A DNA stretch of 64,000 nucleotides from positions 38,318,935 through 38,382,934 of the forward strand of contig OX344764.1 in assembly GCA_947034895.1 (NCBI GenBank), in the 5' to 3' direction. The position numbers were made by a program, and so were the translations under genes. Shown in pieces: positions 36,301 to 54,820 of the stretch (the stretch's first letter is position 1; each line of letters starts with the position of its first letter). The stretch is from Rhytidiadelphus loreus (lineage: Eukaryota > Streptophyta > Bryopsida > Hypnales > Hylocomiaceae). The notes beneath the pieces were generated by a model. It was not told the DNA's origin. It worked only from the letters and a program-made list of their open reading frames with translations, and did not search any database.

Positions 36301-37059
36301 TTAGAATTCAAGCTCCGTAATCTTGCAATTGTTGAGTTTTTTTGTCCAAATTTTTAATAAGGATATACCTCAAGAAGTTGACTAAAAGATCCTATAGTCA
36401 TACCTCCCAAAAATGTGATAAAGATGAGGACTTTATCATTAATTTAGTATGTGGAAATATAGAGTAATCTTTGGCCTAAAGAAACAAAAGAATTTTAGGG
36501 GTTAATCTTTGAAGAAAATGTTTCCATTAATGATTCTTCAACAACATGTATGTACATTATTCACTCAATTTTGATGGGTTTTTTTTTTTCTATTTTAAAT
36601 GATAATTAGCAACTGTTTGGTGACCAATAAATCAATTTTGAAAAATTGTCATCATAAAATAGTGCATTTAGGCAAAATGTAATTACTAAATTATACACTT
36701 CCATTCCATGTATTGTCAAATTGCGAAAGCGCCACCTTAAAAAATTCACTAATAAAAAACAATACAATTTTTTTTTAGAAAGCATCTAATAATAAAAATC
36801 CCTTTCTAATGGATGGAATTGCTAAGTTGCAACAAAATTTGTAATCAATAAGTTTTTTTTTTATGAATTCACATAGTTTTTGAATGATTAAGTGTTTCAA
36901 CCTTTATTTATAATGTTTCATCTATAACTACCATGGGGGTGTAAATAGCTTCATCACTTACCCACCAACGACACTAGCATGTGAGTCTAAAAATACGAGC
37001 CTACAAGCTTTGAGCCTAAGTGTAAGTGGGTACTCTACAACTATTGAAGTTGTCTATGA
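33321..37059. other. AT-rich intergenic DNA
   Basis: No gene was recognised over 3.7 kb. A 47-codon open stretch at about 34871-35014 without a start looks more protein-like than its surroundings but has no partner. The plus frame 34470-34652 is Phe/Leu-rich and follows T-runs. Confidence 0.5.
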
Positions 37060-37360
37060 CATACATACTTATAATATAAGTACCCTATCAATATAGAAGG
37101 TGCTTATAACCATGAAAGGTGCCTATAATATAGACACCTATGATATAATTAGGTACCTATAATATAAACATCCTATAACCATGGAAGGTGCTCATAACAT
37201 AAGTGCCTACAACATAGACACCTATAATATAAATATCCTATAACTATAAAACGTGCCTACAATATAGACACCTATAATATAAATATCCTATAACTATAAA
37301 ACGTGCCTACAACATAGACACCTATAATATAAATATGCTATAACTATAAAACGTGCCTAT
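37060..37360. repeat. 50-bp tandem repeat with decayed upstream units
   Basis: Three near-identical 50-bp units lie at 37211-37260, 37261-37310 and 37311-37360, each carrying ATAGACACCTATAATATAAA and AAAACGTGCCTA. Older, diverged units extend upstream to about 37060 (GGTGCCTATAATATAGACAC, TCCTATAACCATGGAAGGTG). Confidence 0.9.
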
Positions 37361-37440
37361 AATATAGGAGCCCCTAGGCTCATGGGCTCAAGATCCTAGG
37401 CTAATATACTAGCAACTGTGACTTATCTACCATCGTGTGG

Positions 37441-37667
37441 GAGATTGTTTGAGTTTTATAGACTAATTTCCTTCAATCCTCATATTGAACTGTTTTTTCA
37501 AGTACCGAGTATGGGTTATTTTCTTTAATTTTTAAATTCTAATTAAAAAAATTTCAAATCTTTTCACCAACTTTTTTTTTGATGTTTCCAAATTACAATT
37601 GAGTTCTTTTCCAATTCCATTGGCTAACTTTGAATTAGTTGCATTTTTTCCAAACAATGATAGTATG
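37441..37667 (+). repeat. Dispersed 230-bp repeat, copy 2
   Basis: Direct relative of 16622-16862, ending with CCAATTCCATTGGCTAACTT. It sits only about 260 bp from the 37930 repeat copy, so this spot is a repeat cluster. Confidence 0.65.
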
Positions 37668-37929
37668 AAATTTTTCTCAAAAGTATTAAAAATAGTAACT
37701 TGGTAAGGTTTTATTTAACTTCAGGTATATACACATTTGGAGTTTGGTAACATCGGTCATAAATAAGATCGTAATACCTCTGACAAAGACAGAAAGCTGC
37801 AGGTTTTTAAGGGAATATTTTTTTAGGTTTGTTTGGGATGTCTTCGACATAATCTGGATAATCTTATGTTATGAGTTGTTCAAATTTGTGGAATAAGTGA
37901 ACATTCCATAATATTTAGGTTTGTTTTTT

Positions 37930-38219
37930 CATTTTCTAAAAAGTGCCAAAGTGCCAAAGTGGCAATGTAAAATGTTATAGTGGTACTCCAATTTTGACAT
38001 TCATTCATATATTGGATAGAAAATATTAGATTAGCAAATATCACATGTCTATAATTTAGTTTTCATTCACAATTTGGCGATTTCATCCAAGATTTTTTTT
38101 ATTTGAATTTTTTTGGCAATTTCATCCATTCTTTTTGGACATTTTTCTGCCATTTTTTTGCCAAAATTATGTTTTTGGGTGCAATTTGACTCTAGAAAGC
38201 CCAAAAAGCCCTGGTAGTC
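37930..38219 (-). repeat. Dispersed 290-bp repeat, copy 2
   Basis: Reverse-complement relative of 8209-8498, with AAAGTGCCAAAGTGG at one end and GCCCTGGTAGT at the other. Confidence 0.75.
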
Positions 38220-39060
38220 ATCACAAAGGTTATTATATGTTCCTCTCTGAAGTCCTCATCCATAAAAGTTATCCACATTGTGGAGAATAAATCAAGCTTC
38301 AATATTAATGTCATTTCACTGTTTGTCATTAAAATAAATTAAAATTGTATAATGAAGGATAAGCTTCAATACAACTGTGGGAGCGGGGTTAGGGTGAGGA
38401 CGTCCTTTTTTTTATATGGAAATTCATTTTCCATCATGAATTCTCAAAGGGTACACGATAATGTGAAGAAGAGAGTTTGACCTTTCATTGTTAAAACGCA
38501 GGAATTATGTTCAAGTAAAAATTTAGACCTCATTTAGGGCCTAGTAGAATAAAAAGAAATTCAAAATACTTTGAACTAAGAAAAGTTGAGAAATCAAGTC
38601 AAATTTCAAATCCGAAAATCCGTTTGATATTTCAAGTTTCCAATCAAAAGTTATGAACAAATTTCATTCTAATTTCATTGATCATTTACCACAATTTCAT
38701 GCAATTTCATTCTAATTCACCGCAATTTCATGAAATTGATCATTAAGGAAGGTTGTCTCTGCAAGATTCAAATGTTACATTGGACAAATGAGAAGTTAGT
38801 TGGACAAAACAACGCTTGGAAGCTCTTTGTTCATTGTCTAGAATATGAACATCAGAGCACTTAAGGGTTAAGGTATGTGCCCGTTTTATTCCCTACATTA
38901 TGCAAAAGACCGGTTTTAGTGCTCAAGAATCTACGAAATTGGAAGATTCTAACTTCCGTACCAACAACTTGCAGTGTCAGAGAGTTATGAATAAGACTCG
39001 TCGACACCGCTCGGATTGCACCGCCCCCAAACAAATGAAACAAAAATTAAGTTAAACGCC
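38220..39060. other. Intergenic DNA upstream of the MFT-like gene
   Basis: No gene was recognised. A terminus of the TTAA-flanked family (CACTTAAGGGTTAA) ends at 38871. Its other end is not resolved. Confidence 0.5.
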
Positions 39061-39090
39061 TGATCCCATTGGTGCGACTTGTGTTTTGTG

Positions 39091-39408
39091 TGGGCCAGGA
39101 TCTTTGCACAAACCGACATTCTTGATCCGTGCTGGGCCCCCCCAAGAACGCGAACCCGAGTCCGTCCGATACCGGGCCCGCTAAAAAAGCGAGGCCCTGC
39201 TAGTGGCGGGTGACTCGAAGCTGCCAGCAGCATAATGAAGGCTGTCGCTACCTGTCCGGTGCTGACAGGCACTGCACCCAGTGCATAATTAGAGGCTTCA
39301 CAGAGGATTAGGGGGAGTGCAGGGTAGGCCCAGGAACGGGTGACACCTAGCTGCCAGGTGTCGAGCGCGGATGAAGGGAAGGCCCACGGCGATAGGGATC
39401 ATATAAGG
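39091..39408 (+). promoter_or_regulatory. GC-rich promoter region of the MFT-like gene
   Basis: An abrupt GC-rich segment holds four TGGGCC/GGCCCA (site II-like) motifs at 39091, 39133, 39328 and 39381. An inverted pair GACACCT...AGGTGTC lies at 39342-39348 and 39356-39362. A TATA-like TATAAGG is at 39402-39408. These are known plant promoter motif types. Their use here is inferred from position. Confidence 0.5.
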
Positions 39409-40508
39409 ACCTCGTTCACGTTCGTCATTTGCATGCTTTCATTCGCCTTCATTTCAAGTTTGTACAGTCGGACAGCTCTCCACCTGCCCCCTCCCCCCAC
39501 CTCACTCCTTTTCTTTCCTTGCTTCTTCACTCTCCTCCGTCCTTCTCAGCTGCTCACCCGCTCCCTGCTCGGAGTGCTCGCCATCGCCGCCAACACCTCC
39601 GACCTTCCCTTGAAAGGAAACGCGTTCTTCCGAGCCTTGAAAAGTCGAAAACGGTGGAGTTTGGAGCTCTATTGCGACGAGAAAAGAATGTAAGTGACGA
39701 AAGATTGCGAGCTGCCTTGCGTGTACTGGATTGTGCTGTCATGGCGAGTGCGATCCGAGGGGTTAAGAATACGTATGAGGTTGCCGTTCTTGATGCTTTC
39801 TTGATCGAATCCGTGTCTTGCCTCTTTCTTCTTTCGAAAAAAATTTCCTGTTGTACCGGTCTTTTTGATTGTTTGAGCGATGGAACGATGAGTGGCGAAG
39901 TGAGGGGAGATGTGGAGCGAATCTTGATTGTATTGAACTGCCGTTCGTAGTTTTTTTGATCAGTAGTAACTGGTGAGATGTTGTCTATTTATTGGAATGT
40001 TAGGTGGAACGTGTTCGTTAATGAAAATGAGTAGCGTCCGTACAAGTGTGTGTGAAGTAGACCAGTTAGATCTGGAATCAATTTATAGGGGCTACCGAGT
40101 GTAAAGCTGATCTTTAGTTAGCTTCGTATTTTCTTTTTAACAGTCCAGGAACAATCAATTGACTCTGTAGCTCTCTGGTGACATGTTTTTGTTTCACGGC
40201 AAGAAAATGTGAGCCGGATGAGTCAGTGCAACTACTTTCCCTGTGTTTGGATATTATATCAATTACAATTGAGATTTTCAGGCATGTCGAAGCAGATAAA
40301 GTCAAGTGAGTGTATCAAATAACGAAACTGATCATTGTTTTATTATTGTTGTGCTGCTGCAGTTCGGTCGGCAGTCGTTTCGTTTAATTTGTGATTGTCA
40401 CGAAACGTTGAGGAGGTATATCTGTTGAAGCGGATCAGAAGATTCTGCTTTAACGAAGTAAAATATATATTCGCAGCCCGTTCTGCTGGTTGACGTCATC
40501 AATCAATT
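39409..40508 (+). other. 5' leader of the MFT-like gene with an intron
   Basis: A pyrimidine-rich leader follows the TATA-like site. A good donor AGAAT/GTAAGTG at 39690 and an acceptor TTCGCAG ending at 40476 suggest a leader intron of 787 bp. A palindromic TGACGTCA, a bZIP-type core, lies at 40492-40499, just 9 bases before the start codon. The 173-codon frame at 39429-39950 overlaps the leader and is not similar to any family I know. Confidence 0.55.
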
Positions 40509-42026
40509 ATGGCAAGATCGATAGATCCTCTTGTTGTAGGAAAGGTGATAGGAGATGTTATTGATACATTCGTACCAAGCGTGGATATGGCTATTCACTA
40601 TTCAACTCGGCAGGTAGGATATTACCTCCTTGGTTCATTCTAGCATCTTGCAAAGCCTTATATCTTAACAGTGGTTAGTTTTGAATGTTTAGAATCTGAT
40701 TTCAGCTTTGTTGCAAAGCTTGTAAATGATAATTTTGGATGGAATCTACAGGTGACCAATGGATGCCAAATGAAACCATCTGCTACAGCTCAGGCGCCAG
40801 AAATCCAATTGTCTGATAGCAGTGGAGGCAACAATTTTTATACTCTGGTGTTGTAGCCTTTCTGCCTTCTATTGCTTATTTTTTCTGATCTTTATTGCTA
40901 AATAGGTAATATGTTCAACTAGTTGCAGCTAATTCAAAGCTTGTTGTTCTACATGTTGGAAATATTTTTTGTAGAGTAAAGAATGTATTCAATTTTCCAT
41001 TTAAATGTGGTTAGGTGTTTGATAGCGCGTGAAGGCCATGTGAAATATTGTGTATTGAGTAATTTCGTTTGAATTTTGTGTCGAGTTTAGTTCAGCTTTA
41101 CCTGTGCACTTATCAGGTTTCTGTCTTTGTACGGTTTGACTCAGCGGTCTGTCCTTTCCATTGTTTTTGTTGCAGTTGTTAACTCCATCTTGACATTCTC
41201 TTGATATCTTGGTCAGGTTATGACAGATCCAGATGCACCGAGCCCTAGTGAACCGACTTTGCGTGAATGGCTACACTGGTAGTTGAGACATTCCTTTCTT
41301 AAAAATTATTTCTGGAAATATTCATAAACATACACACAAAAACACGTGTGCATATATGTGTGTAAAACTGTATAACTATACATGTTTGCACGTGTAATTG
41401 GGTATGAATACTGTGTCCCACAGTTTTATAACACACTGTTGGTCAATATTAGTTTCAGTTTGCATCCTGAGTGCTCAAGGTTGCGGTGGTTGTTTACTGA
41501 TTTATTGTATCGTTGTAACCAGGATTGTGACTGATATACCTGGGAACAGCGGGGGCTCAGAGTCGGCGACTGGTGAGTTCTGATTCAGACGATTCAATTT
41601 ACAGTAACGACACTAGTGCTGACGCACGTTTCCTTGTACCGTCATACCTGTATGTTACTGATCTGTTGCTGTCCGATAGAATTCGCTGCGGACTTTCTGA
41701 AATGAGACTTGGTTATGATTTATGAATGGTATTGAATATTAAAATCCGACGTTTATGTAGGGTTTTCGTGGATAAATGAACAAGTAGCACCTGCAAGCAG
41801 CTCTGGGAGAGAGTTAGTGGCATATATGGGTCCGCGCCCTCCAATAGGTATACACAGATACATATTTGTATTATTCAAGCAGCCGTCAACTCCCTTCCTC
41901 ATTTCCCCGCCTTCAGTTCGCAACAACTTCAGTACACGCAATTTTGCTGCACATTATGGTTTGGGTCTTCCTGTGGCAGCCACATATTGCAATGCCCAAA
42001 AAGAACCTGGCAGTCGACGTCGTTGA
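40509..42026 (+). CDS. MFT: PEBP protein of the MOTHER OF FT AND TFL1 type
   Basis: Exons 40509-40613, 40752-40847, 41217-41278 (the conserved 62-nt PEBP exon), 41523-41572 and 41761-42026 join to 192 aa. An alternative last acceptor at 41788 gives 183 aa. Conserved PEBP segments run in order: DPLVVGKVIGDV, NGCQMKPS, MTDPDAPSPSEP (ligand pocket), REWLHWIVTDIPG, YMGPRPPIGIHRYIFVLFKQ and a C-terminal AQKEPGSRRR. Tryptophan in REWLHW, where FT has tyrosine, and the EPxxRRR end point to the MFT branch. MFT proteins are small regulators tied to dormancy and ABA responses in seed plants. The role in bryophytes is less clear. An extra intron splits the usual first exon, and the loop after DIPG is about 12-20 residues longer than in angiosperm MFT. 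Confidence 0.92.
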
Positions 42027-43920
42027 AAAGGATATAGTTCGTCGACTACCGGCGTGGTTTGTCGTATACTCTTGGCTGGATGTACAGAGGTACTTGTATA
42101 CCATGCTCAAATTAAGGTAGCCGCACCTATCACCAGCTGCTTAATAGGAAGCATTTATTCTCCGAGTTCATAGAGTTACTCCACTAGCCAGGCATTACGT
42201 TGCACACTCAAGGTTATAGTTGCGCCTACCTTATCTCCAGGTAATTACTTCTGTACAAAATTCTTTGTACTGCTAAATTAGTTGCATATTCCTGTTACAG
42301 AACTCTCTCCAAAAATGCTGAGTACTCATTTTGATGAGCAAATTGATGATACTCACAACTTTGTAACATGGACATTTCTAAAACGACATTGTAGAAAATT
42401 TTGGACGCTTTTAACAATTTTATATTGACATTATCTTATAAGCATCGTACGCATTACCTTATATTGCCATTATCTCATTCGCTGCACTTGGTGCCACACA
42501 TTTAAATTGTTGTATATTGCGACGGCATTATTTTATTTGACCCTCTGTGTACAAGAATTGTGTACGAAGTGTCTGATGACAGGCATGGCGTTTTTTTTGT
42601 TTTTTTTGAAACACATGGACAATGTCCATTGATAAGCACGTTTTTGAAATATGATCTTAAAAGAATCTGAAGAAATGATATTCTGCATATCAATTACAAA
42701 ATAGAAAATAACTGGAAGAGGAATGATTATACAATGCATGTGTAAAAATAAAACCTAGATATTCTTTGCAACTTGTATTTGTAGGCACGATCGAAAACTG
42801 CTTGTGCACTAGTTTGTGTGCAATTTTACCTTTTTCAAAAATAAAATACTTGCTTAAAGCTTCAAATACAATGTCCACAACAAATTCAATAATGGGTAGA
42901 AAGAAGAACGGTAAAAAGAAGGATTTTATGTATTTATTTTGAATGGGAGGAGGCTTTTAGTGTTAAATAATACAGGTAGAACCTTTCTTAGGTTTCAACA
43001 CTATCATTCAGAAAATATCCTTCAAATTGGCCCCCACTTATGTACAAACAAAAGTAAGAAGTTCTACTTGTATTATAAATGACCATTTTTTTCTCCATTA
43101 TATTGTAGCAATTCAATGATTTCACATCTGTAAAATAGGGTTTGAGTAAAACTTCATTTACTTCCTTACATTAGAATGAACTGAGGAGTTGAAAGGATTG
43201 CATCCATTTGTCCTTCACATTCTTTGCAGTTATTTTGTTTTCTTTTCATACTCTCAAATCTTGTAAATTTATGAGCAATAGAATGTAGAGACTTTGTATA
43301 TTTTTAAATTTTTGAAGGAGAAGGTGCATTTATAACAAAAGATGCTCATTTCCAAGTGCATTTATTACAGCTATAGATTTTATATTAAATTTTGAAAGAA
43401 AAATGTTGGCTTTTACAGTTTATATTCAAAATTTCATTGCATGTGCAACAAATGGTCTTAGTTAGCTATGAAGGTATGTTTGCACTTATGTTAAAGAGTG
43501 TTGTTATTGAGGGTCTTTGGAACTAATTTAGACCTATTTGTGGACTAGATTCACATTGCAAGCATCACCACTAACACCAAGTGTGAACATACCTTAAAGT
43601 GAAAACACCCAAAATCTTAAGTTCAACATAGTTGGAGGTACATTTTTAAAAGAAAAACATTTTTGAAATATTAGCAGTTGAAAATCATGAAATGAATTAA
43701 TTATTTTGGATAAAATGTGTAATTATTATGAATATTTGAAGTAGAAGCTCTTTAAACTATTAAAATTCAATGATATATTCTCATGAAATTGAGAATTAGA
43801 AAAGGTATAGTCAATCAATCACAATTAAGTATGGGAATGATTGAATTGCACATTTGGACACTTTCAAAAGAAGTTTACTTGGTAGGAATGGGTCCATGAA
43901 CACTTTGGGATGTTTTTGCT
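42027..43920. other. MFT 3' region and intergenic DNA
   Basis: The 3' UTR probably extends a few hundred bases past 42026. Beyond about 42.4 kb the DNA is A/T-rich with no gene or repeat that I recognise. Confidence 0.5.
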
Positions 43921-44163
43921 TTAACCCTTAAACGTCGAGGAAGATGTTTGGCGTTTGATGGATGGCACGGAATTCTTGTAGTAGGATAGAAGTGCATTTT
44001 TTCAAGTTGAAGTGTGATTGTGTAAATTTTGTTGTGAAACGGGGAGGTCTTCTACAGTAGTTTGACTTCCAATAAGTGCTTTTGCTATTTCTAAAGCCCA
44101 TGATTCACACAATAATGGAAAGGGATGATTTCCAAGGTCACCCCTTTGTCCTTTAACAATTAA
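43921..44163 (+). mobile_element. TTAA-flanked MITE, 220-bp type, copy 2
   Basis: It begins TTAACCCTTAAACGTCGAGG and ends CCTTTAACAATTAA, a decayed CTTTAAGGGTTAA. The inner blocks GAGGAAGATGTTTGGCG, CTACAGTAGTTTGACTTCCAA and GGTCACC match 12871-13090 and the reversed copy at 45814-46029. Confidence 0.8.
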
Positions 44164-45624
44164 GTTTGCAACTTTATGGAAACTTGGGACCGTGTAAAGT
44201 CTTCAAATTCTCCCAAATGATTTAATTGCATATGAAAGATTACAATTGATTTGTGTTTTTCAAAAGATCTTTCCATGTTTCTATTCATCCATCACAACTC
44301 ACTTTCATACACATTTCCACCTCAACAAAGACGATATATATGATTTGTATTTAATGGATGACTTCAAGGATCTTTGTTCGATAAAAAAAATAGTTTTATC
44401 ATCCGATTTTTTTTCTTCTGAATTGCTTGAATGTAGTTATAGCAGATGGTGTTGGGAAATTCCCTCATTGAGTTCTAATTATTGACTTTTCTATGTAGAA
44501 GATGTTTGATCTACAAATTCAATGCAGTGTAATTTTTAGCACCAAATTGTGACCCAAAATGAAGCTACCTCAGACATTGTTAATAGTGAAGTTGTTTTGA
44601 GAACTTGCGTATCAATAAGTTCATCAATTTGGTTGTAAATAAATTGAGAGCTGTAATTGACTGCTTGTTGAACTTTCTCCTTCGTTAACTCTTGTAGGAT
44701 GTTGAGGACCTAAATTGTCCAATGGATGACTTCATTGTTCACTGTAGAAACAAATAATGCACCTATTGGTCCAATAATCAAAGCATTTGGTGACTACCTT
44801 GGTCACTAGGGTCCACATCTTTCAAGGGTTAAGCTAGTTAATTATGTGCTTCACCATTTGCCCCCCTATTGTGTTGTGGCTGTTATAGCCACTTTTGAGT
44901 GCATAGTGACACTTTTGTCACTATACACTAAAAATTTTAATTAATTAATTTTAAACTCCCCTCCAGACCCCCCCACCCCGGGTTTAAAAAAGAAATTTAA
45001 CTAAAATTAATTTCTTAATTTTTCATTCCCCTCTCCCCCTACTTGTAATTTTTGAATGAAGTTAACATGACAAACAATATGGGACAATGAAAATCCCGTA
45101 TCCATATATCGTATCTATATCCATATTTTGATACCATATCCGTACGGTATCCATATCCATATTTTGATTTTGTATTTGTATTCATATATGGATGGATGGC
45201 TTAGATTCAATCTCAAAGATCAATGGCTTAAGAAATTTTGAGAAATCAATGGCATTCTGGAGGGGGAAGCATTTAAAAAAAATCCAACAGCCTATTCATT
45301 TTTGGGAGAGGGGAGGCAACTAATGGCAAACCAAATGTGTGATTGCCTCTTTTAGGTGCATAGTTATATGCTTCACTATTTGCCCCCCTTTCTCTATTTT
45401 GTCAAATAGGTGTCCATTGAAGTGTCACCAATGTAACCTCAAACCATTTACTTTGAATGGCTCCTACTTTACAAATGATACTTCATAGTTGTAAAGTAAC
45501 AAGTTTTTAGCGAATGGGATTTTGTTCAAAGGCACTTCAAACATGCACCTATTGAACACTTTCAAGTTTCTTCCAATCTTGACTATGAAAATTCTCAAAA
45601 AATACAAAATTTCTTCAAATTTAA

Positions 45625-45655
<31 letters not shown>

Positions 45656-45684
45656 GATTTCTACTTGTCTACCAGGCAAAAACT
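44164..45684. other. Intergenic DNA with repeat fragments
   Basis: A family terminus TTTCAAGGGTTAA ends at 44832. A 32-bp near-identical direct repeat (GCTTCACCATTTGCCCCCC and its variant) occurs at about 44836-44866 and 45363-45393. ATCCATAT-type short repeats lie at 45105-45200. No gene was recognised. Confidence 0.5.
45624..45655. repeat. (ATT)n microsatellite
   Basis: About ten consecutive ATT units. Confidence 0.97.
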
Positions 45685-45813
45685 ATACCTAATTGTGATT
45701 TCCACTCCATCTATACACACTAACTTAAATGAACAATAATATATGTTTCTACCTTAATCCTCAAATGCTTATTTGATCAATTTTAGGTGCAGTCATAGCA
45801 ATATGAAGCAATA

Positions 45814-46029
45814 TTAACCCTTAAAGGACAAAAGGTGACCTTGGAAATCATTCCTTTTCATTACCGTGTGAATTATGGGTTTTAGAAATAGCAAAAGCAC
45901 TCATTAGAAGTCAAACTATTGTAAAAGACCTCCCCTTTTTACAACAAAATTTCAAAGATGAATAGTTGCATTTTTATCCTACTACAAGAATTCTTTGTCA
46001 TCCGTTGGACCTCAATGTTTAAAGGTTAA
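45814..46029 (-). mobile_element. TTAA-flanked MITE, 220-bp type, copy 3 (reversed)
   Basis: It runs from TTAACCCTTAAAGGAC to GTTTAAAGGTTAA, and the body is the reverse complement of 43921-44163. The termini here are the best preserved of the short family. It is 216 bp and non-coding. Confidence 0.82.
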
Positions 46030-46042
46030 GATAAAAGCTAGC

Positions 46043-46787
46043 CTAACCCCTAAAGTCCCCAAGGCCATTTTTCTACCAAAACCACTCAAAACTACCACTT
46101 CTAATACATTAACCTATGAAATAAATATTTTAAATATTTTTTAGAATCTAACCATAGGATCTTGTTCTATACTTGTCTCAGATCACGTGATAAATTTTTT
46201 GTGATGTTTGACCGTGTAGATTGAAAGATACTAGCATTCAAAGTGGAAGAAAAAAAATTCTTTCAAGAAGTTGCTATGATTGCTCACAAAACAAGAAGCT
46301 CCATAACTTTCACATCGCTAATCCAAATGGAATGAATCAAAGCTTCCCATTTAGAAGGAAATATAATCTACAAGAAAAAAAATATTAAAATTTTTGCTGC
46401 CAAGTCTCTCTCACTTGGAAGTTATTGTGACATAACTCTTGCTCCCAGGTACAAATTGAAATAAAAATTATATTCCCAAAAAGCTCATAAGTTTATCTAT
46501 CTTATGAGAAAGTTTCAAAAATGCCACATTTAACTACTCCTGGACTTTGGAAAGTCCAAAATTAGTAATGGTCATTGGGAAAAACAACAACTAGCCATCA
46601 AGAGATAATGCAAAACATTAGGGGATCTTTTGATGTTACTATCCGGAGATCTCCGAATGTTTGGTCCAGAATTCACTAAATAGTCTAAAAGTAGTTAAAT
46701 GTGGCATAAACAGTTTCAGAGTAAAAATCCTACCCGACATCCTACCCGAAATACATTTTGTCCCTACAGGGGAACTATAGGGGCTAA
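46043..46787 (-). mobile_element. TTAA-flanked long-type element, reversed and decayed
   Basis: It starts CTAACCCCTAAAGTCCCC with TTTTTCTACCAAAACCACTC inside, matching the reverse of the right end at 12372-12412. The far end is inferred near GTCCCTACAGG...GGGGCTAA at about 46760-46787. It is non-coding. Confidence 0.5.
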
Positions 46788-47139
46788 GATAGTGAATGAT
46801 TGGGACAATAAAATATACTGTTGCAAGCAAATGTGACAATAGAAAAGTTCTTCTAGCCGCAGGAGTAAGGCCTAGCAAACTTATGAAACACCGTATTATC
46901 AAGTTTGTATGCAACTTTTAGTGACATAACATCCTGTGATACAGACAATCCAATGAAAGTTTTGACTTGGGGGCACACCTGTTCCTTCGGGTTTGAGGGA
47001 CCCAATGAATAATATTAGAGAGGGTGAGATATTCACTGGGTTCTGCGTGTCCATTGATGAAAAGAATTTGAGGAACTCAATGTCAGAACTCATCTGCAAA
47101 TAAAATCCATCATGGCCACTGAAGAAGAATATTCTAAAA
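46788..47139. other. Downstream flank of PEX6
   Basis: Probably includes the PEX6 3' UTR. No separate gene was seen. The minus frame 46899-47270 is the terminal PEX6 exon read in a shifted frame. Confidence 0.5.

Positions 47140-54820
<7,681 letters not shown>

Noticed and set aside
37060..37360. Possible CRISPR-like array at the 50-bp repeats
   Set aside because: Units are contiguous tandem copies without unique spacers, in a plant nuclear context.
39429..39950. 173-codon plus frame upstream of the MFT-like gene
   Set aside because: It overlaps the inferred leader exon and intron donor at 39690, starts in low-complexity Ser/Pro codons and resembles no family.
44836..45393. LTR retrotransposon or solo-LTR pair
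   Set aside because: The direct repeats are only 32 bp, with no primer-binding site, polypurine tract or gag-pol coding between them.
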